Part shown: positions 1-7,256 of the stretch, piece by piece
Numbering within the stretch: position 1 is the stretch's first letter
Layout of the letters: every line of letters begins with the position of its first letter
NCBI GenBank assembly: GCA_007123575.1
Contig: SKKV01000196.1
Span: 1-12,188 of the forward strand
Length of the DNA stretch: 12,188 bases
From: Wenzhouxiangella sp.
Lineage (GTDB): Bacteria > Pseudomonadota > Gammaproteobacteria > Xanthomonadales > Wenzhouxiangellaceae
Direction of reading: 5' to 3'
Notes under the pieces: generated by a model
What the model was told of the DNA's origin: nothing
What the model saw: the letters and a program-made list of their open reading frames with translations, nothing else
Databases searched by the model: none
Program-made: the position numbers and the translations under genes

Positions 1-52
1 TCGCCCTTTTAATTGCCTGGGGCGGGACTCGAGTGGATCAAAAAACAAATTA
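1..52. other. Left edge, no gene recognised
   Basis: Apart from the A-rich tract at 40-54 (part of the terminator on the minus strand), I see nothing in these bases. A reading frame that opens at 13 runs through the inverted repeat and against yqiK, and is not credible as a gene. Confidence 0.6.
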
Positions 53-123
53 AACCACGGAAAACACGGAAGACACGGAAACTTCTTTTTTCAAAATCCG
101 TGTGTTCCGTGTCTTCCGTGGTT
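40..123 (-). terminator. Probable transcription terminator of the yqiK operon
   Basis: Read on the minus strand, the 27-bp stem of the inverted repeat is followed at once by a T-rich tract, complementary to the A-rich stretch 40-54, which includes six consecutive T. A long stable stem followed by a T tract just past a stop codon is the layout of an intrinsic terminator. The stem is much longer than typical ones, and the loop also carries six T in plus orientation (86-91). The terminator role is therefore inferred and may be a by-product of the repeat. Confidence 0.55.
53..123. repeat. Long imperfect inverted repeat made of 9-bp CACGGAA iterations
   Basis: The arms are 53-79 and 97-123, 27 bases each, with 25 of 27 positions complementary; the mismatches are 63/113 and 72/104. 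The loop is 17 bases (80-96) and A/T-rich. Each arm holds three tandem 9-bp iterations of a CACGGAA core, so the element has six copies in all. It lies 11 bases past the yqiK stop. No other copy occurs in the window. Its base composition and modular structure are unlike the neighbouring genes, which suggests a dispersed intergenic repeat family. Whether it is mobile, a protein-binding array or simply a terminator hairpin cannot be decided from one copy. Confidence 0.9.
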
Positions 124-134
124 ATAGGTTTTAG

Positions 135-1886
135 TTATTCAGCCTTGTCGTCGCCTGACTTGTTTGAGCTGCGCTTCGAGTCGGCCTGGGGCGGACGTTT
201 CGGCTTGGCTTTGGCGTCAGCTTCCGGCTTGTTTGGTGCGGCCTTTTTGCTTGACTCCTTCTGCGCAACCAGGCCATTCAAATCGGCGAGGTCGCTGAGG
301 CCGACCTCGTTGAGCAGGGAGTCAACCAACGGCCGCTGGGCGCGATAGCGCAGGGCCTGATCGACCACGGAGCGGGCCAGGTTGCCATCGCCGCCGTTGC
401 CGCCGCCGCTGCCGGCGCCATCGCCGCCCGATCCGCTCTGGTGCATGCCGCGCACATCGATGATCTTGATGCCGTCGATGCGCTCCATAGGCTTGACCGA
501 CTGCTCGATGATATCGGGCAGGTTCTTCAGCAGTTCCAGCTTGATTTCCAGGGCAATCTGCTCAGGGCTCAGGGCGTTGCGGGCCTCGTTGATTGCCCTG
601 CGACCGTCGGCATCGACGCGGTAGCGTTCTTCATCGGCCTGGGCGCGAATGCGAATGGCCTCGGCTTCACCCGTTGCCGCCACGCGCATGGCCTCGGCGC
701 GATCCTGCGAAGCACGCTTCTCGGCCTCGGCCGCAACGGTGATGCCGATCGCATCCTGTTCGGCCTGCTCGCGGGCCTGGACCAGACGAACCTGCTTGGC
801 GCGCTCGGCGGTCGCGGTGTCGCGCACCGTTTTGACTTGCTCTTCTGCTTCAACGGCCTTGGCTCGGGCAAGATCAGCTTCGCCTCGTGCTGCCGACTCT
901 TCGCGTGACTTCTCAGAGATGGCAATCTCGCGTTCCTGCTCGGCGATCTGCACCACCCGGCGGCGTTCGATCTCGCGCTGTTCGACCTGGCGCTCTTTCT
1001 CGATTTCTGATTCGCGAATGGCACGGTCGGCTTCAATCCGGGCCTGCTCGGCCTCTCTGCGTCGCTCGGACTCTTCGCGGGCAACCGTGGCCTGGGTCTC
1101 GGCCCCGCGTACCTTCACTTCCTGGTCCTGCATCAGGCGCGCATATTCCTGGTCCCTGGCAATCTGCAGCGACTGCTGCTCGGTTTCCAGATCTTTCAGT
1201 TCAATCTGAATCTTGGTATCGCGCTCAATGTCGTTACGCTCCTTGCGGCGGCGCTCGATTTCCTGGGTCAGCTTGGTCAGACCCTGGGCGTCAAAGGCAT
1301 TCTGCGGATTGAAGAAGTCCGATGGCGTCTGGTCGAGTCCGGTCAGCGACACCGATTCCAACTCCAGGCCGTTTTTGTGGAGATCTTCGGCCACGGCCAC
1401 CTGCACCTTCTGGGCGAAGTCGACCCGATTTTCGTGCAGCTCCTCCATGCTCATGCCTGCAGCCACGGCCCGCAGAGCGTCGACGAACTTGCCCTCGACC
1501 AGCTCTTTCAGCAGGGTAGGTTCCATGGTCCGGCGCCCAAGCGTCTGGGCCGCAGTCGAAATCGCCTCGGCATCCGGCTTGACCCGGACATAGAATTCAG
1601 CCTGGACGTCGACGCGCATGCGGTCGCGAGTAATCAGTGCACCTTCGCGCTGACGTACCACTTCCAGTTTGAGGGTATTCATGTTGACCGGGATGATGTC
1701 GTGCAGCACCGGGAACACCAGTGCGCCGCCGTCCCGAACCACTTTCTCGCCTCCCATGCCGGTGCGCACGAAGCCCACTTCCTTGCTTGCCCGGTGGTAG
1801 AGGCGAGCGAAGATCATGCCCAGCACGAACAGGCCGACCAGTACGCCGATGACCGGCACTGCCAAAGCCGTGATATTCATATCCAT
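135..1886 (-). CDS. yqiK: YqiK-type flotillin (SPFH domain membrane protein)
   Basis: The product has 583 residues. It has one N-terminal transmembrane segment (about 6-28), an SPFH/band 7 domain (about 30-200), then a long charged coiled coil rich in Glu, Arg and Ala (about 205-440). A conserved end follows with GIKII (472-476), a Gly-rich linker (about 484-502) and PLVDSLLNEVG (519-529). Motifs such as FARLY, NMNTLKLEV, NGLELESVSL and FNPQNAFDA match Escherichia coli YqiK as I remember it. Flotillins of this group oligomerise in the inner membrane and organise membrane microdomains; the coiled coil faces the cytoplasm. The last 40 or so residues (543-583) form a Lys/Pro/Ser-rich tail that I do not recall in YqiK. 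A GGGAG ribosome-binding site lies 13 bases from this ATG, which is rather far; the ATG at codon 3 is further still. It is the last gene of the run after yqiJ, with an 82-base gap. Confidence 0.93.
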   Translation of the reverse strand: MDMNITALAVPVIGVLVGLFVLGMIFARLYHRASKEVGFVRTGMGGEKVVRDGGALVFPVLHDIIPVNMNTLKLEVVRQREGALITRDRMRVDVQAEFYVRVKPDAEAISTAAQTLGRRTMEPTLLKELVEGKFVDALRAVAAGMSMEELHENRVDFAQKVQVAVAEDLHKNGLELESVSLTGLDQTPSDFFNPQNAFDAQGLTKLTQEIERRRKERNDIERDTKIQIELKDLETEQQSLQIARDQEYARLMQDQEVKVRGAETQATVAREESERRREAEQARIEADRAIRESEIEKERQVEQREIERRRVVQIAEQEREIAISEKSREESAARGEADLARAKAVEAEEQVKTVRDTATAERAKQVRLVQAREQAEQDAIGITVAAEAEKRASQDRAEAMRVAATGEAEAIRIRAQADEERYRVDADGRRAINEARNALSPEQIALEIKLELLKNLPDIIEQSVKPMERIDGIKIIDVRGMHQSGSGGDGAGSGGGNGGDGNLARSVVDQALRYRAQRPLVDSLLNEVGLSDLADLNGLVAQKESSKKAAPNKPEADAKAKPKRPPQADSKRSSNKSGDDKAE

Positions 1887-1968
1887 GTCGATTGCAAAGC
1901 TCCCTGATTGGTGTTTGATGGAAAAATTCGCTGCCGCAAGTTGCGACCTTTCAGTTCAATACTCGGAA

Positions 1969-2697
1969 TCAATCCGGCCCTTCTGCCACCAGTGCAGCAT
2001 TCGGGTTGGGTATGGCGCTGAATTTGCCGTTGATTCGCCGAACCAGCAGCACGAGACTGCCTTGTTCCAGCACGTCTTCCTCTTCCTCTGGCTCTACGAG
2101 CACGTAGTGGGTGGTCCGAAATCGGTCGCTGAGGCGGGCCTGGGCCGGCATGCCGTGGCGGGCATTGCCACCCACAACGACCGCCGTCTTGCCAACGAAC
2201 GTGGCTGTCGAAACGGCGCTGGTCTCTTCCTTGGGCAGTATTTTTGCCAGGGCGCCGGTGCTCCAGCGCACCAGCGGCAAGGTCAGGAAAAACACTGCTG
2301 GAACAGCAATCACGCCGGGCACGGCCATGCCGATACTCTGACGCAGCATCGACTGGATGATCAGGCCGGCCAGCCCGAAGACGGTTAGGAAAACGACCAG
2401 CACCATCAGCACCGGCACCCGGCCGATATACAGCCAGGCCAGCAGACGGCCGATCACGCTGCCGCCCTCAGGCGTGCCACTGCCTTCAATGCCGCTGGTC
2501 GTATCGCCCGTGGTCAACTCGCCGATATCAAAGACATCTTCAGGTAGATCGACGCTGGAAACCACGAAGTCGTCGATCGCCTCGTTGATGCCCAGGCCCT
2601 TGAATAAGGCCAGCAGTTCGAACACAAACAAACCGGCCATGATCATCAGGGCCGCGGTGAACGGCACGCTGCCCGGGGCGAGGAAATACTCCGTCAC
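1969..2697 (-). CDS. yqiJ: YqiJ-like inner-membrane protein with C-terminal OB fold (NfeD-related)
   Basis: The product has 242 residues. Hydrophobic segments are at about 12-33, 93-116 and 121-143. Between the first two is an acidic, Gly/Thr-rich loop (about 50-80). The C-terminal region (about 162-235) is a predicted beta-rich OB-like domain with an acidic EPEEEED stretch (202-208). YqiJ/NfeD-type proteins are standard partners of flotillins and are encoded next to them; the OB domain is thought to interact with the SPFH partner. The start is GTG: bases 2694-2697 read GTGA on the minus strand, so the start overlaps the pspA stop by 4 bases. No Shine-Dalgarno motif is visible, so translation is probably coupled to pspA. 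The family call rests on layout and on the yqiK neighbour more than on a sharp motif. Confidence 0.82.
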   Translation of the reverse strand: MTEYFLAPGSVPFTAALMIMAGLFVFELLALFKGLGINEAIDDFVVSSVDLPEDVFDIGELTTGDTTSGIEGSGTPEGGSVIGRLLAWLYIGRVPVLMVLVVFLTVFGLAGLIIQSMLRQSIGMAVPGVIAVPAVFFLTLPLVRWSTGALAKILPKEETSAVSTATFVGKTAVVVGGNARHGMPAQARLSDRFRTTHYVLVEPEEEEDVLEQGSLVLLVRRINGKFSAIPNPNAALVAEGPD

Positions 2698-3368
2698 GAG
2701 TCGTCAGACTTGAGGCGGGCCAGTCGCTCCTGAATCCGGTTCTTGCGCGACAGCTCTTCCAGCTCGGCCAGCTTGGCTTCCTCGCTGGTGCTGGCGCCGC
2801 TGGCACCGGCAAGCCCAGTCTGGCGGCTGAATACTCGATCAAAGGCTGCAGAGGCGCGCTCGGCACGGTTGTCAGAACCGGCAGAACCCCCGTTTTCGCC
2901 GGACCCTGCAGCCTGGCTGGCCTGGCGCTGCGACTGTCGATAGCTGTCCAGGGCATCGCGCATTTCCCGCTTTTTAGCCTTCAGTGCGTTGATGTAACCC
3001 TCGAGCCGAGCTTTTTCATCGGCCAGGTCGGCCAGGCGCGATTCCAGCACCGGAATCTGGGCTTCCAGGTCTATCTGGCGCGACACGGCGGTTTCGGCCA
3101 GGTCATCGCGTCCCTCTTTCATGGCCAGACGGGCCTGGTCGGAAAGCTCGTCGTGGCGCTTGTTGTCTTCGGCCAGACGTTTTGCGGTCAGATGGCGCTG
3201 GGCCTCGACCACACCCAATTCCTTCCGGACCTCGGAAGTTGCAGTATCGATTTCGCGAATGGCCTGCTCCATCACGGCCTCGGGGGCCGCGTTCTCGACC
3301 GCGTCGACCAGGGCATTGAAGCCGCCGGCAACCAGTCGGCCAACACGCTGTTTCAAGGACTCACTCAT
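2694..3368 (-). CDS. pspA: PspA/IM30 family membrane-stress protein
   Basis: The product has 224 residues from the chosen start. It is almost entirely helical and highly charged, with long coiled-coil stretches (about 25-150), a Gly/Ser-rich break (about 153-166) and a final charged helix (about 195-222). The opening, with an amphipathic helix and RVGRLVAGGFNALVDAVENAAPE, is typical of PspA/IM30 proteins. These bind the inner leaflet of the membrane, form large ESCRT-III-like assemblies and protect a damaged membrane. It lacks the fixed features of enterobacterial PspA that would tie it to a PspF/PspBC system, and no pspF, B or C gene is present here. An in-frame ATG 33 bases upstream (3401) is rejected because a strong ribosome-binding site (3375-3381) serves 3368. 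The gene overlaps yqiJ by 4 bases, so the two should be co-translated. Confidence 0.9.
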   Translation of the reverse strand: MSESLKQRVGRLVAGGFNALVDAVENAAPEAVMEQAIREIDTATSEVRKELGVVEAQRHLTAKRLAEDNKRHDELSDQARLAMKEGRDDLAETAVSRQIDLEAQIPVLESRLADLADEKARLEGYINALKAKKREMRDALDSYRQSQRQASQAAGSGENGGSAGSDNRAERASAAFDRVFSRQTGLAGASGASTSEEAKLAELEELSRKNRIQERLARLKSDDS

Positions 3369-3374
3369 GCTGTT

Positions 3375-3381
3375 CTCCTCC
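3375..3381 (-). promoter_or_regulatory. Strong ribosome-binding site of pspA
   Basis: On the minus strand this reads GGAGGAG, six bases before the ATG at 3368. It decides the start of pspA against the upstream in-frame ATG at 3401, which would have the motif inside its reading frame. Confidence 0.85.
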
Positions 3382-3449
3382 AGTTGAAAGTCAGTATCCA
3401 ATCGAAATGTTCAAACCTCTCTAAACAACAAAAGCAGTCGATACGGAAT

Positions 3450-3941
3450 TCAGCCTTCCCCCGTATCGCTTTTTACCTCAAAACCGGCCCGGCTGGCCAG
3501 TGCATCGGGCCGATAACAGCCTCGAAAACCACCTTGGCCGAGCTGCCTGATCGATTCACTCAGGCTGAAGCTGCGCTCGGCCAGGCCTGTTTCCAGACGC
3601 TCGAGGCTGGCCCGGGCGTCTTTCGGGTTGGCTTTGCCGCGGCAGGCCGACAGCGCAAACGCGGTGATGTCGGGCAGCCAACCCATCACGCGATGGACCA
3701 GCTCGGAGCGCAAACCCTGTTCCATTTCCGACGCGTGCACCTGGCGGTCGACGCGGGCAAACAGGCGCCGAGCGAAGTCGTGCGCGGCGGCGGGGTCTTC
3801 CATGCCCTCGCGCTGCGCCCTGGCCTCGTTGATCAGCGTTCGGATCTTTTCGCTCAGGTTGGCCGCGCCGGAAATCTCCACCTGGCTCAAGAAAGTCAGG
3901 TCATCTTCATCCAGTCTCAAAGTGACGGTTTGTTTGGGCAC
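3450..3941 (-). CDS. Hypothetical protein with ribbon-helix-helix-like N-terminus
   Basis: The product has 163 residues from the chosen GTG start, which has an AGGA motif (3950-3953) 8 bases upstream. A longer version from GTG 3980 adds 13 residues, including a His/Cys-rich patch, and has no better ribosome site. Residues about 3-42 have the look of an RHH (Arc/MetJ-type) domain: a short beta strand (QTVTLRLDED), then two helices ending in SEKIRTLINEAR. The rest is mostly helical, with no motif I recognise; it includes a Cys at about 104 (SACRGK) and another near 146 (GCYRPD). RHH proteins bind DNA as dimers and often control their own operon. Its place between sohB (45 bases upstream) and pspA (81 bases downstream) makes it a candidate local regulator, but DNA binding is inferred only. 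Confidence 0.72.
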   Translation of the reverse strand: MPKQTVTLRLDEDDLTFLSQVEISGAANLSEKIRTLINEARAQREGMEDPAAAHDFARRLFARVDRQVHASEMEQGLRSELVHRVMGWLPDITAFALSACRGKANPKDARASLERLETGLAERSFSLSESIRQLGQGGFRGCYRPDALASRAGFEVKSDTGEG

Positions 3942-3986
3942 GATGTTGATCCTGTGGCGACAATGATGGCAGTCTAACACAAAAAA

Positions 3987-4991
3987 TTACAAACGCAATA
4001 CATTTGTGTTCGATAGTCGATTCAAGGCGTCTCCGGTGCCTGGCAGCAGGCGGCTGAGCAGGGGTTTGCGTACCTTCTTGCTGACCAGGTAAAGCTCGGT
4101 TTTTTCGCTGGATTCCAGCAGAAACTCATCGCTGGTCAGTACTTGATCGGCCAGGTTGTGGGCCATCGCCTGGGTGCCGTACCAGTACTCGCCGGTGGCA
4201 ACTTCGTTGAGGTCGATCTGCGGCCGGTAGCGACCAACGAAGTCCTTGAACAAGCGGTGCGCCTGCTCGATTTCCTGCTGAAATTTTTGCCGGCCCTGGT
4301 CGGTGTTCTCGCCGAACAGGGTGACGGTGCGCTTGTGTTCGCCAGCCATGAATTGTTCAAAGTCGATATCGTGTTTTTTCAGCATCCGGTTGAAGTTCGG
4401 CAGTTGGGCGATAACGCCAATCGAACCGACTATGGCGAAGGGTGCCACCAGGATGCGGTCGGCAATGCAGGCCATCATGTAGCCGCCACTGGCAGCAACG
4501 CGATCGACGGCCACGGTCAGGCGCAGACCGCGCTCGCGCAGGCGCAACAGCTGGGCCGCGGCCAGGCCATAGGCGGGGATCATGCCGCCACCGCTTTCCA
4601 GCCGGACCAGCACTTCATCCTTGTCCTCGGCAACGGTGAGAACGGCCGTGATTTCCTCACGCAGGGATTCGGTGGCGCTGGCCCGAATGTCACCGTGAAA
4701 GTCGAGCACGAACAGGCGCGGCTTGTCGCTGTCACCGTGCTGCTTGCGGGCTGCCTTCAGCGCCTTCTTCTCGGTCTTTAGCGCCTTGGCCGGCAGCATC
4801 GCCGCCTTCATGGTCAGGCTGGCCTGGCGATACTCATCATTCAAATGTCTGACTTCCAGTCGAGCAGGCAGCTGGTCGTGCTGACGTGTGCTGCGCATGG
4901 CGTTGACGACGGCCGTTACCAGCACCAGGGCGACCAGCAGCACGGTCAGAGACTTGGCCAGAAACAGGCCGAATTCGATCAAGAACTCCAT
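3987..4991 (-). CDS. sohB: SohB-type inner-membrane S49 peptidase
   Basis: The product has 334 residues, close to the usual SohB length. One N-terminal transmembrane segment (about 8-30) is followed by a basic linker and an S49 (SppA-like, ClpP-fold) protease domain (about 92-290). The candidate catalytic Ser is S168 in AASGGYMMA, and the general-base Lys is K220 in GEHKRTVTLFGENT, matching the Ser-Lys dyad of the family. Other S49 marks are RLESGGGMI (130-138) and VGSIGVIAQLPN (188-199). SohB degrades membrane or periplasmic polypeptides and was first known as a suppressor of htrA loss. The start is fixed by the family-like N-terminus (MEFLIEFGLFLAKSLT), although no Shine-Dalgarno motif lies before it. 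It heads the minus-strand run and is divergent from the S9 peptidase gene across a 133-base gap. Confidence 0.95.
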   Translation of the reverse strand: MEFLIEFGLFLAKSLTVLLVALVLVTAVVNAMRSTRQHDQLPARLEVRHLNDEYRQASLTMKAAMLPAKALKTEKKALKAARKQHGDSDKPRLFVLDFHGDIRASATESLREEITAVLTVAEDKDEVLVRLESGGGMIPAYGLAAAQLLRLRERGLRLTVAVDRVAASGGYMMACIADRILVAPFAIVGSIGVIAQLPNFNRMLKKHDIDFEQFMAGEHKRTVTLFGENTDQGRQKFQQEIEQAHRLFKDFVGRYRPQIDLNEVATGEYWYGTQAMAHNLADQVLTSDEFLLESSEKTELYLVSKKVRKPLLSRLLPGTGDALNRLSNTNVLRL

Positions 4992-5124
4992 GAGGTTTAT
5001 CCAATCTCTTAAGAAAAGCGGCTCGCCAGTCTACTCCGGTCAATGGCCCGGATGATGAAGTGACGCTTGTGTGGGTTAAACTCAGGCCTTCCCCGTTCCA
5101 CCTATCCTCAAGAGGTGCTCTTGC
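4992..5124. promoter_or_regulatory. Divergent intergenic region between sohB and the S9 peptidase gene
   Basis: This 133-base gap must hold the start signals of two divergent units. For the plus strand, an AGAGGT ribosome site lies 8 bases before the ATG at 5125, and a weak -10-like TAAACT is at 5077-5082 without a convincing -35. For the minus strand I see no clear hexamer pair and no Shine-Dalgarno motif before sohB. The promoter role is inferred from gene orientation. Confidence 0.5.
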
Positions 5125-7230
5125 ATGACCCTGTCTCGCTTTTGCTTTCTCTCTGTGCCGGTATTGTGCCTGCTGGCCACCGTGGCCGCGGCCGACACGC
5201 CGCGTCCAATCACCCATGAAGACTTGTGGCTGATGCCGCGAGTAGGTGCGCCCGTGGTCAGCCCGGATGGGCAGCGCGCGGTAGTCGCGGTCAGCCGGCC
5301 GGCCTACGACAGCGATGACCAGGCCAGCCACCTGTGGTTGATCAAGACCGATAACAGTTCGCCGCCGCGTCAGATTACCTTTGCCTCTGGCAGCGAGTCG
5401 CAAGTGACCTGGAGCCCGGACAGCCAGAAAATCGCGTTTACCGCACGGCGCGATGAGGACGTAGCCAGCCAGATCTACCTGCTGGACCTGGACGCGGGCG
5501 GAGAGGCTCGCCGACTGACTGATATCAGCACCGGCGCGCGTCACGCCCGGTTTTCCCCCGATGGCAGCCGGATTGCTTTCACCAGCAATGTGCATCCGGA
5601 AAGCCAGAGCGACGAGGACTCGCGCCGGATCCGCAAGGAGCTGGACGATCGCCCTTACCATGTGCTCACCTACACCGGCTTCCCGATCCGCAACTGGAAT
5701 ACTTGGGAAGACGAGTTCCAACCGCGGCCTTTCGTGCAGCACCTGGCCAGTGATGAAGTCGTTGACCTGCTGGCCGGCACGGAGCTGGTGACCAGCTCCG
5801 GATTTGACGGCAGGCGCACCGCCGGCGGCAGCGAGCTGGATCTGACCTGGACGCCCGACGGTGAGGCGCTGGTGTTTGTCGCCAGCCGCAACCGGGATCG
5901 GTTTGCCTTCGACAGCACCCACAACGACCTTTGGCTGGTTTCTGCCGATGGCGGCGAACCACGACGTCTCACCGGTACGGACGACGCGGCGGGCTCCGAC
6001 AACTGGGGTAGCCCTCGTTTCAGCGCTGATGGTGCCCACCTGCTGGCCCAGTTCATTCCGCGTACCGAATGGGTTTACAACGCGGCGCGGCTTGCAATCC
6101 TTGACTGGCCCGGGGCGGCCAAACAGGCTGAAATCACACTGCCCGATCATCGCTCGGTGGCCGAGTTTGCCCTTGCACCCGATAACGAAACGGTATTCGT
6201 GTTCAGCGAAGATGGAGGGCTGGTCCGGTTGTTCGAGGCAAATATCCGCGGCGGTGAGGCCACACCTTCCTTCGATCAGACCAAGGGAATTTACACCGGC
6301 ATGGATCTGGGCGGCAGCGAAGGGCAGGGCATGTTGCTGGCCCGCTATGAGTCAGCCGCCGAACCGGCCGAAGTGGTGCGCCTGTTGCCGGGGCAAGGGC
6401 ATGAACGACTGACGACCTTCAGCGAAGACGCAGTGGCCGATCTGGACCTGCCGCCGCTGGAACATTTCTGGTTTGATAACGACGACGGCGTGCCCATTCA
6501 CAGCATGCTGGTGCGACCGGCCGGCTTCGACTCGGAGCGTCGCTATCCGCTGCTGGTGCTGATGCACGGTGGGCCACACATCATGTACCGCGACTACTTC
6601 TTCCTGCGTTGGAATTACCACCTGCTGGCGGGTACCGACTATGTGCTGGTGCTGACCAACTATTCGGGATCAACCGGCTTCGGCGAAGAGTTTGCCCGGC
6701 GCATCCAGGGCGATCCACTGCGCGGGCCGGCCCTTGAAATCAACCAGGCCGCCGATGTGGCCATCGAGCGTTTCGGATTTATCGACGGCGACCGTCAGTG
6801 CGCAGGGGGTGCCAGCTACGGCGGCCACCTGGCCAACTGGATGCAGGGTGCGACCGATCGCTACCGCTGTCTGATCAGCCATGCCGGCCTGGTCAACCTG
6901 ATTACCCAGTGGGGCACTAGCGATGCCGTTTTCCATCGCGAAGCCAATCTGGGCGCGCCGCCGTGGGAGGATCCCGATGTCTGGCTGGATCAGAACCCGC
7001 TGATGTATGCCCAAAACTGGCAGACGCCCGTGTTGGTCACCATGGGCAAGAAGGACGAGCGTGTTCCACTGGCCAACGTGCTGGAATACTGGACGGCTCT
7101 GCAGCGCCAGCAGGTCGAAAGCCGGCTGCTGGTTTACCCGGACGAAGATCACTGGATCATGTCCGGCCACAACAGCCGCCATTTCTACGGCGAAATCGCT
7201 GACTGGCTGGCGCGCTGGCTCAAGGATTGA
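5125..7230 (+). CDS. Secreted S9 family peptidase (prolyl oligopeptidase / acylaminoacyl-peptidase type)
   Basis: The product has 701 residues. A signal peptide (1-23, cut expected after AAA) sends it to the periplasm or outside. Residues about 25-440 form a beta-propeller made of WD40/TolB-like repeats, seen as recurring WSPDSQKIAF, FSPDGSRIAF and WTPDGEALVF blocks. The alpha/beta-hydrolase domain (about 455-701) carries HGGPH (481-485), NYSGSTGFG (512-520), and the triad S564 (GGASYGG), D644 (KKDERVP) and H676 (EDHW). Such enzymes cleave short peptides that pass the propeller, often releasing dipeptides or N-acylated residues; the substrate here is unknown. An AGAGGT ribosome site lies 8 bases upstream. 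It is the only plus-strand gene, convergent with the glutamate dehydrogenase gene, and so is probably monocistronic. Confidence 0.95.
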   Translation: MTLSRFCFLSVPVLCLLATVAAADTPRPITHEDLWLMPRVGAPVVSPDGQRAVVAVSRPAYDSDDQASHLWLIKTDNSSPPRQITFASGSESQVTWSPDSQKIAFTARRDEDVASQIYLLDLDAGGEARRLTDISTGARHARFSPDGSRIAFTSNVHPESQSDEDSRRIRKELDDRPYHVLTYTGFPIRNWNTWEDEFQPRPFVQHLASDEVVDLLAGTELVTSSGFDGRRTAGGSELDLTWTPDGEALVFVASRNRDRFAFDSTHNDLWLVSADGGEPRRLTGTDDAAGSDNWGSPRFSADGAHLLAQFIPRTEWVYNAARLAILDWPGAAKQAEITLPDHRSVAEFALAPDNETVFVFSEDGGLVRLFEANIRGGEATPSFDQTKGIYTGMDLGGSEGQGMLLARYESAAEPAEVVRLLPGQGHERLTTFSEDAVADLDLPPLEHFWFDNDDGVPIHSMLVRPAGFDSERRYPLLVLMHGGPHIMYRDYFFLRWNYHLLAGTDYVLVLTNYSGSTGFGEEFARRIQGDPLRGPALEINQAADVAIERFGFIDGDRQCAGGASYGGHLANWMQGATDRYRCLISHAGLVNLITQWGTSDAVFHREANLGAPPWEDPDVWLDQNPLMYAQNWQTPVLVTMGKKDERVPLANVLEYWTALQRQQVESRLLVYPDEDHWIMSGHNSRHFYGEIADWLARWLKD

Positions 7231-7256
7231 GCCAGCGGACGAGTGATCAGTCCTTG
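7213..7256. terminator. Overlapping hairpins between convergent genes
   Basis: There is a perfect 10-bp stem with arms 7213-7222 and 7228-7237 and a 5-base loop; it includes the S9 peptidase stop codon. A second stem with arms 7221-7230 and 7247-7256 (one non-Watson-Crick position, 7227/7250) joins the two stop codons of the convergent genes and excludes the first. Neither is followed by a clear T tract, so they may act as hairpin terminators without a T tract or as mRNA 3'-end protectors. The hairpins are seen directly; termination is inferred. Confidence 0.5.

Noticed and set aside
53..123. Short CRISPR array
   Set aside because: The repeat units are 9 bp, in opposite orientations and without spacers, and no cas gene is near.
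13..348. 111-residue plus-strand open frame at the left edge
   Set aside because: It runs through the inverted repeat and into the 3' end of yqiK on the other strand. The Lys/Thr/Arg runs are just translated repeat units.
1377..1907. 176-residue plus-strand open frame and others across 382-2388
   Set aside because: These are antisense to yqiK and yqiJ and show biased composition with no family motif. The minus-strand genes explain the region.
3369..3401. Upstream ATG for PspA adding 11 residues
   Set aside because: The strong GGAGGAG site lies inside this extension and serves the ATG at 3368, which gives the expected amphipathic N-terminus.
3942..3980. Longer start of the RHH-like gene with His/Cys pairs resembling a zinc site
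   Set aside because: The GTG at 3941 has AGGA 8 bases upstream and starts right at the predicted strand. The His/Cys patch is too short for a metal domain. The longer form is not excluded.
4992..5124. Sigma-54 promoter of the kind used by enterobacterial psp operons
   Set aside because: I find no TGGCAC-N5-TTGC-like pair here or at 3369-3449, and there is no pspF gene.
4837..6150. 437-residue minus-strand open frame
   Set aside because: It lies antisense to the well-supported S9 peptidase and overlaps the sohB start. Its translation shows no domain, and the length is explained by GC-rich codon shadow.
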